A DNA stretch of 64,000 bases from contig JAANBB010000093.1 of NCBI GenBank assembly GCA_014621425.1, positions 46,982 to 110,981 on the forward strand. Reading direction: 5' to 3'. The notes under the pieces were generated by a model. The model saw nothing but the letters and a program-made list of their open reading frames with translations. It searched no databases and had not been told where the DNA came from. This stretch comes from Cylindrodendrum hubeiense. Its lineage: Eukaryota > Ascomycota > Sordariomycetes > Hypocreales > Nectriaceae. Below are positions 46,910-58,339 of this stretch, piece by piece. Numbering within the stretch: the stretch's first letter is position 1; every line of letters begins with the position of its first letter. Both the position numbers and the translations under genes were made by a program.

Positions 46910-49122
46910 GACGGATAAGGAATGCAGAAGCCAGAAGAGGTAACGAGTAACCTTTGGGGCCAAGACGGTATTCGTGAAAGACGGAATGATCGGGGACGAC
47001 GGCACTGGATTAGAATTGTGGGTGCTAGGTCAAGGTTCATGGTATATACAGATTACTCACAACATTGTTCCTCCCCTCAACACCTGGGAGGCTCTGGACT
47101 TTTCAGCTCGATCCAAATAGGTCTGGGGTCAGTGACTGCGACAGAAATGGCTGTCTGGCAGGCGCATGATTGCAGGCGCCCGATCCTGAGTGATAGGTGG
47201 GGGTTCATTGGGGGCCGGAATCAAGATGGGCTTGCGCAGAGACGGCAGGGGACTATTGCTCATTGCCCAACCACTTGGGGCGGTAGTGAAATTAGGCTGT
47301 GGGTTTCGTTGCCACGATTCCGTTCTGAGGACTCAGCTGCTCGGGCTGAGACATACACCACTCCATATCCTGTTTTTTGCACACCATCCCATGTGCCGCA
47401 CTTTTGCTGAGAAACTCGGACACAGCCTGGTAAATTGGGGGGCTACGAGAGTAGAAGCTTGATCCGCGACAGGCCCCCAAATCTCGCGTAGGGGGGATTG
47501 TTTTTGCGCCTCGAGCCTGGAAGTGTACTCTCGCTGTTACGCGCCGATATGAAGTTTGAAAGAAGTGTGTCGTGTCGTACCCCGTCTTGGAGACTAGCAG
47601 GCGGCTCAAAGCTGTGCCCTTCTTCCTTCTGCTGCTACAGACTGCCGACGAGAGGGTAGCATCGACTCTGGGACCTTGGTTTCTATCCATGCTCACGCTA
47701 TCAAAAGGATGGCACGCACACTATTAATTGCGGGAGACTCGGACACAAGGCGGGATGGCCGACCCCCGTTTGCCAGGTGGCCGTCGGCAGCGGTCGAGAC
47801 GAACTTAACGCTAATATTTACATTCGAAGAAGAAAACGGCCACAACACTTGACTGACTAGAGAGAGTTCGGTTGCCCGAGGCTTTCATTCGCCACGACTG
47901 AGACTTTGTATCGGCTGGGTCGTGTCTAGATCTTGTGTGGATCTGGACGGTGATAACGGAAGGATCGCGTGGCAGCAGAACCGGCCAATTGAATGCTTGG
48001 AGAGAGAACAAACTATCACCAGAATCTAATCATTCCAGATAATCGGACTTGTGGCACTTCTGCAAACGCACTTAGATCCGGGGTGATGCATTCGCAAGCC
48101 CCCGATCCGATGACAGCCCGCGGCAGGCGCCGTGGGAGTGGATCTAGACTGGGCCGGGGGCACGGCCGAGACCCCGGGGGCGACGGTTGGCACGCTCCAC
48201 GAGGGCGGGACGGCAGGCAATTCATCGGCAATAAGTCGTTGGCATCTAAGACCCAGCAGCTAAGATTCGTTGGCTGGCAGGATTCGTGGGCTGGCAAGAT
48301 TCGTTGGCTGGCGGGATTCGTTGGCTGGCAAGATTCGTTAGCACCGCTGCCTCCAGCAAACTCAAACCCAGATATGGCTTGAACGCGCTATGGATCCTTA
48401 TAGTTTGTTTGGCCGAGGGTCCGATAAGGGAGCATCTTCGTGATCTGACCCGGATAATCGTCCATGATTTGCTGTGAGGAAGCATACAGTCCCAGAAAGA
48501 ACACAAGACATCGATCGCTAAGTGAAAATGGACAACACGGGGGCTGGGTCAAAGGCTCAGACCCTCAAACCCATCCAATATCCTCCCCTAGTCCATACTC
48601 TCTCAATTAGATTTGACCAGTCCAAGCCCCATCAAACCCACAATCACATATCTACACCAATCCCCGAAGCAGCCCCCCAAGCGCCCATGCCGGTTGATGG
48701 AGAAAACCACGGGAATGCGCCGCAAACTACTTTGGCTCCACCACCCGCATAGCAGGAGATGCTCCCGGGGTCGTCACCACGTGGGCGAGAACCCGTTGGA
48801 ATGAGCCAAGCCGTGCCGGGGCCTCATTGCCGCGTGGTGTGGCGGGCTTGCCATGCTTGCGCTTCGGATAGAGGCGCATCGTCAGTTGGCGACGAAAACT
48901 TACTTGGAGAGGAAGTTGATGCGAGATGAATACAGAACGGCGTTGCGGATATGAGAATTTCTAGTCATCAGGGCCGGTCTTCCTTGGCTTCCCTGACTCG
49001 GCAACGAACTCAACGACGTGGATATATTGCGACATGTCCACGAGATCAGCGCCGTTGCTGGGATCACCATGTCTCGATGACCAACACCCCCTCTCTGCAG
49101 TGCCATTTGTCTTATTAGAAAC
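46910..49122. other. 2.2 kb spacer with a 17-bp minisatellite
   Basis: No gene is supported. It includes GC-rich sequence with shadow frames and a 17-bp minisatellite at 48264-48340. The last few hundred bases must carry the promoter of the amidase gene. Confidence 0.55.
48264..48340. repeat. 17-bp minisatellite
   Basis: The unit GATTCGTTGGCTGGCAG/A repeats with exact 17-base spacing. GATTCGT begins at 48264, 48281, 48298, 48315 and 48332. There are four full copies plus a partial one, with only one or two substitutions between copies, indicating recent amplification. Confidence 0.9.
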
Positions 49123-50246
49123 ATGCACAATTCCTCTCTCGCCGTGGCAGCTAGCCTGCTCGGCGCTGTCATTGCCTGCTCGCGCGTGACGTACAAGGCG
49201 GGCGTCAACAACCGCATCACCATCGGCCGGTCCATGGACTTCTTCACCCTCCCAAACACAACCATCTGGGCCTTTCCTGCGGCGCTGCGGCGCTTTGGCG
49301 GCGTCTCGGACAACCCCTTTACGTGGACGTCTCGCTATGGCTCCGTTTCAGCCGTGGTGTTGGACCAAATATACACCGAGGGCATCAACACAGAAGGCCT
49401 CACGGGGAGCTCCATATACCTCGAGAATACCGACTACGGCGAGCGTGTCGAAATTCGGCCGGGCATGTTTGCGGGAATATGGATGCAGTATTTCCTCGAC
49501 ATGTACGCATCCGTTGCTGAGGCGGCCAGTGATTACTGCCACGGCGAGGGTGGCAAGGAAAAATTTCAGGTGGTAGGGCTTTCTCTACTACAAGACCACC
49601 CAATGAGTCTTCACCTCTCATTCTCGGACACAAAGGGCGATAATCTCATCCTAGAATTCGTCAAGGGGAAACTAAAGTGTCACCACTCACGCAAGTACAA
49701 TGTTGTGACCGACGAGCCGTCCTTCGACAAGCAGCTTGCCATCGACTCATACTGGAGTCCCATATCTAAATACTCACTACCAGGAACTTCCCTAGCAGCA
49801 GGTTAGCCTCCCCTCTTGCAAACAGCACGAAATGTAGCCTGTAACTGACCACCATAGACCGCTTTGCCCGTCTCTCGCACTACAATCGCCTCATCCCCCG
49901 AGCCCCCGACCTCGAAACCGCCGTGTCATTCACAGCTGGAATGATCCGTGCCGTCAGTACACCTATAAAATACGTTGAAAGCGAAGATGAAGAAAACGAC
50001 GGCCCCGCAGAGGTATGGCCAACGCTGTGGCGCATGTTTACCGACACACTAGACAAGATCGTTTTTTACGAGAGCGCAACGAGCCCCATGAATTTCTGGT
50101 ACAATGTGAACGAACTTAACTTGACCAAGGGTGCCACGGTAACAATGCTATCCCTAGTCGACGTGCCGTGGCGGAAGAGGGTTGGTGACGTGACTGACAA
50201 GTTCGAGCCTGTCCCAGACAATGAATGTATCTGGACGGCCTGTTGA
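49123..50246 (+). CDS. Secreted choloylglycine hydrolase/penicillin V acylase-type amidase
   Basis: Linear amide C-N hydrolase of the Ntn superfamily, 355 residues. Exons are 49123-49801 and 49858-50246. A signal peptide (MHNSSLAVAASLLGAVIA) ends directly before Cys19/20, and the sequence then reads CSRVTYKAGVNNRITIGRSMDF. In this family the N-terminal cysteine freed by processing is the nucleophile, and the Arg and Asp of RSMDF assist, so the placement is exactly as expected. LTGSSIYLEN and SPMNFWYNVNELNLTKG match the later conserved region. Bacterial relatives deconjugate bile salts or cleave penicillin V and acyl-homoserine lactones. The substrate of fungal secreted members is not evident here. 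Confidence 0.87.
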
Positions 50247-50968
50247 TGATGAAATGATGAGTGATAAAGAGAATATTAAAAAGGAATTCGACAATCTACA
50301 GAATAAAAACAATAAAATGATAAACATAAACACCACATCTATTGGTCGTCAGACTCTCGCTGACGCATGTACGTTAATCCCAATTATGCTTGATATTGAG
50401 TATTAGTCAAATTCAAGTCCCAGAGAAACGCCAAAATAAGTGCTTCACAAAGCACAGCCTTGAAACTGATCTGTGAATTTGGGTGATATGTATTGTTGAT
50501 ATTTAATGACTACTTTGTTCCTCATCGACATCCCCCACCGCCAACCCCTTTTCCCTTCCATCCCGCTCACCCTACACCCCCGACACAACCATGCCACAAA
50601 CACCCCTCATCTTACATCCAGCCCAGGGCTTTCGCCATCGTAGACCAAGTTTGCCTGGAACAATGGCCCTTGCTCAATTCCCAACCCTTCTTTTCCGCCA
50701 TCCTTGCAGTGACGACATCGACACGGCAACTACCAACCGACGATATCACGCCCGCGGCACGTTCTCGGGGGGATCTCCAGTAGATGGGGTCATCATTTGT
50801 TTGCACGTTCTAAAAGCTCTTTCTTTTTGATCGGGCATCTCATCACTCGTCTCTTCGTCCCCGGGGAATCTTGGCTCCTGCCCTGATGTGAAAAGAGGAA
50901 GGGGGATATAAAAAGGGGTAAACGACTCCTGCCACTCATTCTCCTGTCGCTCATTGCTGATAACTAAC
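50247..50968. other. Convergent 3' spacer, 0.7 kb
   Basis: AT-rich at 50247-50500, then a CT/CCC-rich stretch. It lies between the convergent stops of the amidase and importin genes. No gene is seen. Confidence 0.5.
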
Positions 50969-53900
50969 TTAACTGGCACCGCCATTAACGGCACCAGGAG
51001 CGCCAGTAAGAGCAGCCTGCTGCTGGGCGAGCGCCTGAGCCTGCTGGGCAGCAACCTCATCAGCCTTGACCATGACACCTTGGATCACAGTCTGATCATC
51101 GGCAGACAGGTGGCCGGCGAGGGTGGCATAGAACTGGGGCTGCTCCTGTTGCATCTCTGTGGAAACATTGTGTCAGAATCGTCCAAACATTTCCAAGGGT
51201 CGGGTGGGACATACTCAACAGGGTAGCGCGGAAGAGCTGATAAGGCTCAATCTTGTCGAGGGGAGACTCAAGGAGGACGCTGTCCTCACCAAGATCATCC
51301 TCCTCAACGTCGTCAATCGCACGGCTAAACTTCTGGGCCTGAAGAGAATCCACGTCAGTACATGTTCTGGATGGTGTCAAGCAATGGGCAATTCTTACCT
51401 CCTCGTTTAGGAACTCCAGGTAAGCGGTGCTCTCATCCTTGGACTCGCCAGTCTCACCCTCGGCGGCCTCCTCCTCTACGTTCCAGTTGGCCTCATCGTC
51501 ATCCCACTCATCCTCCTCACCGTAGTCGTAGGTAGACTCGAGGTGGAAATCATCTCGGAGGGCCTCCTCGCGGTCTATGTCAAGTTAGCATTTGCTGCGT
51601 AGTGAGAAAATAAGAAGCTGCTCACTTTTCATAGCATTGGGCAGGGTTCGGAACAGCTCAGTGATGCCCTGGAGTAATCGTGGCCAACCAACTGAGACAC
51701 TAGCGGGAACCTGCTCGTGGTTGAGGTTGAGCAGAGCCGAGATGGAGACGATACAGAGCTTCTTGTCGTGGACGCGAGTAAAGGAGGTCATGCTGCCGAA
51801 CCACAGGCTGAAGAAGCGGTTGGTCCAGCCCTTGGTCTCAAGTACCTGGAGGGTGAGAAGAGGGTTGTAGTGGATGGAGTTGATAACCATCTCCATCAAG
51901 TGAATGCGGTAGCTCTTGATCTTGACATCCTGGCTAGCCAGAATGTTCATGGCCATGTTGATGAAGCCCTCAACACAGCTATCGATCTGGCCACGCAGGC
52001 TGAGCATCATGGCCTCAGCCAGCTTACAAGCGCATATCCGCTCAACACCTCCCTGGATGCTATCGGTGAACATATCTGCGACCATCGAGTAGAGCGCCTG
52101 GGTGTACTCGGGCTTCTGGGCCAGCTGAGGAGCGCCAAACTGGACAAAGTTGTCGAGGGCAGGAAGCATGTCCTCCAGGTAGTACTCAGCACCAGCCTTG
52201 AAAGTGGTGTGGATGAGCTCGAAAGCTTGCCACATAGTGGGCGAGATGGCCTTGGCGGCGAAAGTGCAGCTGTCGATAATCTCGAAAACCTCGTTGTAGA
52301 GATCGTAGAGCTTGTTCTCCAGGGTAACCTTGATGACAGGCATGAGGACAGCCTCAATGTGAAGCAGGACATCGGGGGTGCTCTCGAGAGTGAGAATCAA
52401 GGTACCAATAGTCTGCAAAACACCGAGGGCTGTGATGCTCTTGTCGTCGTACTCATTGTAGACCTCGCCATCGTCACCGACCTTGCTCTCCTTCTCGAGA
52501 AGCTCACGGACAATTCGCATGTAAGTGTCACGAAGCTGCTCGCTGAGGGCCACGGCGAAGGGGGTAAGTTCGGTAGCAAAGACCTCGACAAAGTCCTCCA
52601 TAACATTGGCCAGAGCATCGATATCGGCTTCGTTCGCCAGCTTAAGCAGCTGCTGCATAATAGTAGGGATGTTCTGCTGCATGCTGGTGCGGATGACGTC
52701 GTGGCGGATGAGGGGCTGCAGAGCAAGGGCGGCGGTAACACGGACAGGAAGCGCCGGGTCAGCCATACAGTCCAGGATGTGACGGTAGATGGTGAGGAGG
52801 TTGTTCTGGTCCTGGAAGTTGAGCTGCTCGAACTTCTCGATAGTGTCGCAGGCACGGGCTCGGAGGTAGCCCTGGGAGCTGGTGAAGTCGGGAAAGACGT
52901 AGCGGACGAGGAAGTACTCGACCTGGTCGGCGATGGGGCTCTTCTTTCCGAGAATGACGGGGGCCAGGGTGGCGATCATTCTCAGAGCACCCTCCTTGGC
53001 GACGTGGTTCTTCTTGTCATCCGAGGCCTGCTCGTACTCGTTGACAACGGCGTTGACGAAGGTGAGGATCTCAAAGGTCTCCTTGCGGCGGTTCTTGGTC
53101 AGGTTGACGAGGAAGTTGGTGGCGGCAACGTCGGGAGCGGATGCCTCCTCGAAGTAGTTAAGCTTTCGGTGGAGGTACTCGTCGGGCTCGTCCTCGAACT
53201 TTTCGATATCCTCCTCGGTCAGGCAGAGGACGGGGAAAACGAAGTGAGTGACCAGGTTGGTCAGATGCGGCTTCAGGTGAACCCACATCTCCTTGGGTCG
53301 CACCGACTCGTCAAGGAAGACGAGGGTATAAGACAAGCAGGGTCGACTGAGCCAGGACGTCTTGGCCACCCACTTCTCGATCTCCTGCAGGTAGTGCTTC
53401 AGAATCTCGGGAGCGATTTTGGAGGTGAAATCCTTGGCAAACTGGAGGGCCTCGTCGCCCTTGCCGGGGCTCGCGGGGTTGCCGTGTCTGGAGAAAGAAG
53501 AATTAGTGGTGTTGACACCATTTGGGCATGTACCAAGCGCAGTCGTACCGAATAAAGAGGCGGTTCAGGTTGAAGTAAGCCCACTTCTTAGCCTTCCACC
53601 AGTGGTGCTTCTCGCGATCGTAGTTGTCACCCTGCATGGCATTGGCGGGGCAGGTCTTGGAAACGGTCTGGAGGAAGACGGTGCACCAGGCGATGGTGAC
53701 GTCGTGCTGTCGCAGGAAGGGAGCGAGCTCCAACTGTAGGAGGATCGGTTAGTTGAAATGCGGTGGATTGGATACAGTAAGAATGGAAATTATCGCACCC
53801 AGGTGGCGTGCTTGTAGGCCTTGAGGGCCAAGTGCAGCATCTCACCGGCCTCATCGCTTTCCTGGTTCACCAGCTCATTGCAGATGGCCAGCAGGCGGGG

Positions 53901-54805
53901 GAAGCTGGCCTCGACAATGTTGTCGAAATGTCCGCGGTCATCGCTGTCGTTGGACTTGTAGCGGAAAGCGCGGCAGATGGCGAGGAGACATTGCAGACCG
54001 GCGAGGACAGAGCTGGGGGTGTTTGTGTTGAGGAGCTCGAGGGTGAAGTCCATAAACCGCGGCCATCGGGCGGGGAAGTCATATTGAAGAATGCGCTGAA
54101 GGACGGGGATGAGCTGCTGGCGGACGAGGCCCTCGGAGGCGGCGAGGATGGGTAGGAGGCGGTCTCGGACCCGCGCCTTTTCGTCTTCGGCGATGAGGGT
54201 GGTGGGGGTCTCGGTCGTGTACGAGTCCGCGTTGTACCAGGAGCGATTGACGCGGTTCTTTACGTAGATGACGGCTAGGAGAGCAAGGTTAGAGGTGCTG
54301 GGATGGCGACAGCGGGGGTCGCGTTGGAGGGGTGAGGAGAGGGAAGACGGTGAACATACTGGAGAGGCGGACGCTGGCATCCTGCTCAGCCTGGAGGATG
54401 TCGAGCAGACAGTTAATAAAGCCGGCATGTTCCTCGATCTAGGTGGCAGCAAGTGTTTGTCAGTATTGGAGACTTTGGGGTTGGGAGCGTGAAGGCGGCG
54501 CAAGGGGCGGCGGGGAGTCGGCCATGGGTGGTAAACAGTCGGATGGGAGGCTCAACAGGCAAGCAAGGACGGGCAGACAGCCGAAACACGCCGTCCAGCC
54601 CGTCGAGGCCACGGCGATGGAGACGGAGGCGGGACGGCGGGAGGCTCGACGGGCACAGCGAGCAACGGACGACTGGAGGGAGAGGCGGGATGGCATCGGG
54701 AGGGCACAACGCACCTGTTTTAGCTGCAGCTCGGCGGCGCCTTCTGTTGTCGGCATCGGGATCCAAGCTGGCAGCTAGCAAGGACCTCACGGCGGCGGGA
54801 TCCAT
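50969..54805 (-). CDS. NMD5: Importin-beta family karyopherin (Nmd5/Kap119, importin-7/8 type), with an apparent frameshift in exon 1
   Basis: Nuclear import receptor with HEAT repeats. Eight exons are supported: 54805-54715, 54438-54360, 54274-53799, 53733-53549, 53487-51626, 51574-51399, 51338-51215 and 51156-50969. They encode about 1,059 residues if one surplus base is ignored. Exon 1 begins MDPAAVRSLLAASLDPDADNRRR, as expected, but the following conserved AELQLKQ is one frame off. Exon 1 is 91 bases where 90 would fit, and every later phase agrees with 90. The importin-beta N-terminal domain (ILQAEQDASVRLS...VIYVKNRVNRSW) and the acidic insertion in exon 6 (EEDEWDDDEANW) are typical. The C-terminus is Gln/Ala-rich. 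A later in-frame ATG at 54756 would give a shorter product lacking the conserved start. Confidence 0.88.
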
Positions 54806-55144
54806 GGTGATATGGGGGGCGGATGTGTTTTCGAGGTCGAGGGGCGACGACGACGAAGGTGGGAGGTGGGAGAGGCAGGATCTGTCAAGTCAGGTTGGGA
54901 GCGGGCGGCGGATGCGGATGGCGGGGCATCCAGCAGTGGGCAGCAGCGGCAGGCCCAGGGAGGGAGACACACACAAGCTCACGGACGTGGGATCTGGGAT
55001 GGGGACTTTCAGGCTCACGGGCTCGCGGGCTCGACACACGGACAAGACAGCGCCAGTAAGGACCAACAAAGTACCAGAGCCAGGGCCGGTGTCAGTGCAG
55101 CGTCGGTACCAAGTGCAGCCAGCCAGCCAGGTGTTGTTATTAGT

Positions 55145-55198
55145 GTGTTAGGCGTGTTAGGTGTGTTAGGTGTGTTGGGTGTGTTGGGTGTGTTAGTG
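55145..55198. repeat. 9-bp minisatellite GTGTTAGGT
   Basis: Six consecutive 9-base units start at 55145, 55154, 55163, 55172, 55181 and 55190, varying between GTGTTAGGC, GTGTTAGGT and GTGTTGGGT; the last is GTGTTAGTG. In minus-strand shadow frames it reads as Asn-Thr-Pro repeats. Confidence 0.92.
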
Positions 55199-55236
55199 CT
55201 GGGCGAGTTGTTAGGGCGCGAGCCGGAGGTCCAAAT

Positions 55237-55316
55237 GTCTGTCTGTCTGCCTGTCCAGCGTCCAGCGTCCAGCAGCCAGCGTCCAACAGCCAGCGTCCAG
55301 CATCCAGCGTCTAGCC
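55237..55316. repeat. Degenerate GTCCAGC/AGCCAGC repeat
   Basis: Short GTCTGTCTGCCT units pass into about ten imperfect copies of (C)GTCCAG and CAGCCAGC. The spacing is 7-8 bases and irregular, so it is a decayed minisatellite. Confidence 0.75.
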
Positions 55317-56502
55317 CAACTCCAAGCACAACCCACACACAGTCGGTCGGTCGGTATCCAGTGCCGCTAGATGTGTGCAAAGACCCGGGCCAGAAATACG
55401 TCGATGCGGATTGGATTTTCGGATGTCGATTGTGATTGGGACCGAATAGGGCTGGCGGCGGGTTTGTGTGGGACGGATGGGGGACGGATGGGGGACGCAA
55501 TCCGGTCGGTGACGGTTCACACTGACTGCACACTGACTGCACTGTGGAACACAGACTGGGACTCGACGACAGGGACAGCCGCTGGGATTTGCTTGTTGGC
55601 GGCGTTGGTTTGACTTTGAAGAAACACACGGCTTCGCAAGGGGAACAAAGCAAGCATGGGAGAACAAAGTCGGTGGCTTGGAGGCGGCTGTTGATCTGTG
55701 TTTGCACTGTAGATTCCCCCCCCCCCCCGGAGCCGGTGGTTGTCACGGCAGACACCGAGCCCACAACAAGGATCAACTCGTCGACACTGGGCACCAGGGA
55801 AATAATCCAGCGCTGCCGTCCAGGACTCAAGCAGCAGCATCCCTCCATTGTAGGACAGCATAGCACACCGTCCTGCTACGTCCCGTGGCCGTTCTCGACA
55901 GCCGCTGCCGATCTCTCAGGGCCCTCTAGGGGACCCCAAGCGGCGTCCCAGGGCCCCTAACAAGCCCGTGGAACACGAACACCTCGGACCCTTCGACCTT
56001 TGACCAGAGGAGGGGCAGATTCCCCAGAAAGAATCCCACCTCAAGCGTCACCGGCGGCCCACACACACACACGACGAGAAAAACCTAACGAAACTGTTTG
56101 CCACACTGCGCAAATTGCGGCACGATCGGGTAATAGCCGGAAGACGGCCCCTCTGCCCCTCTGGTCATGTAAGGAGGAGCCGTCGGGGGGACAGTCGAGC
56201 AAAAAATCACAGCTGAGTGAAAAAAAAAACAAAAAAAATAAATTGTGCCGCCCGCGAAACCCAGTGAAATGGCATATCACAGGGTCCAGCGTCCCAGGGT
56301 CTCCACCATGCGCCCTCACCGCCTTGGCCACTCGAGGGCTTGGGTGCTTGGGTGCTTTGGGTCGTGGAGGGGGAGGGGGGAGCACATGAAGGATTACCCT
56401 GACATGTTAGCTCCAAGTGGCTGGCGGGAAAATCGAGCATGAGAGACGATGATGCATGTTGCATGGGTTATGGGTGGAGGGTTATGGATGGCTGGCCAGA
56501 CC

Positions 56503-56521
56503 GTGTGTGTGTGTGTGTGTG
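56503..56521. repeat. (GT)n microsatellite
   Basis: An uninterrupted dinucleotide tract of about nine and a half GT units. Confidence 0.95.
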
Positions 56522-57442
56522 CAGGGGTGAATTTCAAACCGTCTTGCTCAGCAAAGCAACATTTGCATGACGGAGGAATCCATGAGTTGATCCATGAGCT
56601 GATGAATTCATGTTATCGCGACTGGGGCTCGCACCTATTGGAAGCATTACCAAGTGAAACCTCATGGCTGCGCACCTCCCAACCAGCTTCACATCGGCCA
56701 TGGGCTCGAATCATCATCACCACCATGCAAAGGTCCAACCCCCCCACGTCCTCACCACAGTGGCTGGCAAGCCATCTCGTGTCCTCTTAGATGCAAGACG
56801 TGCAACGCTTGATACCGCGATGACGCCGTGTTATCACAAACAGACACAAAAAGCACATAGTGTCCCCGTCATTTGCCCAGCAACCTCGAGCCGCAGCCAC
56901 TATCATATCCTCCGGGCCCGTTATCAACCACTGGCGCACCGCCAAACGCCACCTGCTTTCCTTGTCTCGGATCGCCATGTCTCAGAGCCTACCTACTCTC
57001 TTTATCCTCTCTCCTCTCCGTTCACGGCAAGTTGCTCGGTACAGAATACCCCGTGCAGAACAACAATACTCGGTACAGAGTACAGATTATTACTGGGCCT
57101 ATCTATCCCTAGATCCACACGCCACCACGCTTCCCCGGGCTTGTGTCTCGACTCGGCGTCCTCGTTGGACACAGTTCCACACACGTAACGCGACAGAACC
57201 GACGTAGCTCAGCAGCCCCATCCTGTGAATGATTTAGCCCCAGGGGTTCCAGAGCACACAGTAGGGTACATGATCGATCTAGCAATCTAGCATGCCTGCA
57301 CCTCCTCGCCTCACGTGGCTGACCAGGGACCAGCCTGGCCCGGGGAGTAGTCATGCTGCCGTGGGGTATCACTCGGTATCAAGTCCTGTGCCTCTGGGAT
57401 GCGTTGCGACGTCCGTCGTGCCGTCCGTCGTGCCCCGACGTC

Positions 57443-57480
57443 ACACCAAGGCAACCAAGGCAACCAAGGCAACCAAGGCA
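57443..57480. repeat. 9-bp repeat CAACCAAGG
   Basis: Four copies of CAACCAAGG (the first CACCAAGG), just downstream of a duplicated CGTCCGTCGTGC word near 57410-57434. They code for Thr-Lys-Ala in shadow frames. Confidence 0.85.
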
Positions 57481-58145
57481 CCCGAATTGCAGCATCCGTC
57501 TGCTTACGTGGATTTTGGTGATGAAGTACATGCAAGCGCTTCCAAATCCGATCCTCCAGTTTAATCATGCCCTGATCGCCCCATGTCTCCAGCCTTATTG
57601 GAGTCAGCCCTGCTGTGTTGGTGGCCGCCCTGGAGCACCGCAGTCCACCATCGCCGTTGCGTGGATTCTTATCGGCAGCGAGCCCTGCCCCATCAGACCT
57701 ACGGCGGGTGAGAATTGCACATATACATCATGGTCAGATAGCAACGTCCCTTTGCATCAATTCATCCGCACGGCTAAACTTGCCCAAGCCAATGGCGCTG
57801 CTGCTGCTGCTGACTTGGAGAAACTCGAGGCGGAAACATGCAACAAATGGCCTAGAAACATAAACCATAGCCGTATTTACGTAGCCTTGAGCCTTATTTT
57901 GGTGTTTATAGAAACTTCTCAGGTGATGGCCACACCTATCAGTTGGTTTTCCCAACTCCTCCCCTCGCCGCCCGCCCTCTTCTTCACAAACACCTCAGTG
58001 TGCTATCCATTTCTCACGAACCAGAACAGGCGTATTTCGTTCTACGTACAGTTGAAACCCAAGTTGAAGCCTAGAGTTTCATTGCATCTTCATTGTCTTC
58101 CTCCGAGTTCGGTGCTTTAGTCATTAGAGGCTTCTGTCGGCAGAG

Positions 58146-58339
58146 ATGAGTTCTGTACGTACATAAACCTCCCGGCTAACCTCTAAACCTGTGCGGACGA
58201 GATCGGGCACACTGTGATGGAATGGAGAGAGCAGCCCCATCGCTACAGCGAACAGGACTACAAGTTTTTCACTATGCCCGACGGCACCTGCGTGAACCCG
58301 GACTGCACCAACTTTTCGTGTCCCTTGCGGTGCCTCTAA
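58146..58339 (+). CDS. Candidate 48-residue cysteine-containing peptide gene
   Basis: Tentative. A start (ATG AGT TCT) is followed at once by a strong GTACGT donor, a CTAAC branch site about 20 bases before an AG at 58201, and a second exon in phase (58202-58339). The product would start MSSIGHTVMEWREQPHRY and contain GTCVNPDCTNFSC and a final RCL, so five cysteines sit in its last 24 residues. There is no signal peptide. I do not recognise it. The intron would be only 47 bases. The good splice signals and non-random composition are the only support. Confidence 0.3.

Larger units (their letters stand above)
54806..58145. other. Repeat-rich spacer upstream of the importin gene
   Basis: No gene is supported in 3.3 kb. 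It contains GC-rich sequence, a 9-bp minisatellite (55145-55198), a degenerate GTCCAGC repeat (about 55237-55316), a run of 13 C (55716-55728), a (GT)n tract (56503-56521) and another 9-bp repeat (57443-57480). The long frames here (for example 55015-55866 minus) are products of the repeats and base composition. Confidence 0.6.

Noticed and set aside
51717..53555. 612-codon plus-strand open frame
   Set aside because: It is exactly antisense to the large importin exon and is Val/Leu/Glu/Asp-rich, as expected of the reverse frame of GC-rich codons; no family features.
54460..54756. Importin start at the internal ATG at 54756
   Set aside because: It is in frame with the rest but drops the conserved MDPAAVRSLL block just upstream, so a frame disruption in exon 1 is the better explanation.
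55015..55866. 283-codon minus-strand open frame with Asn-Thr-Pro repeats
   Set aside because: The repeat is the 9-bp minisatellite read in frame; the rest has no family signature.
57353..58120. 255-codon plus-strand open frame
   Set aside because: Includes the CAACCAAGG repeat and has no domain, signal peptide or conserved motif.
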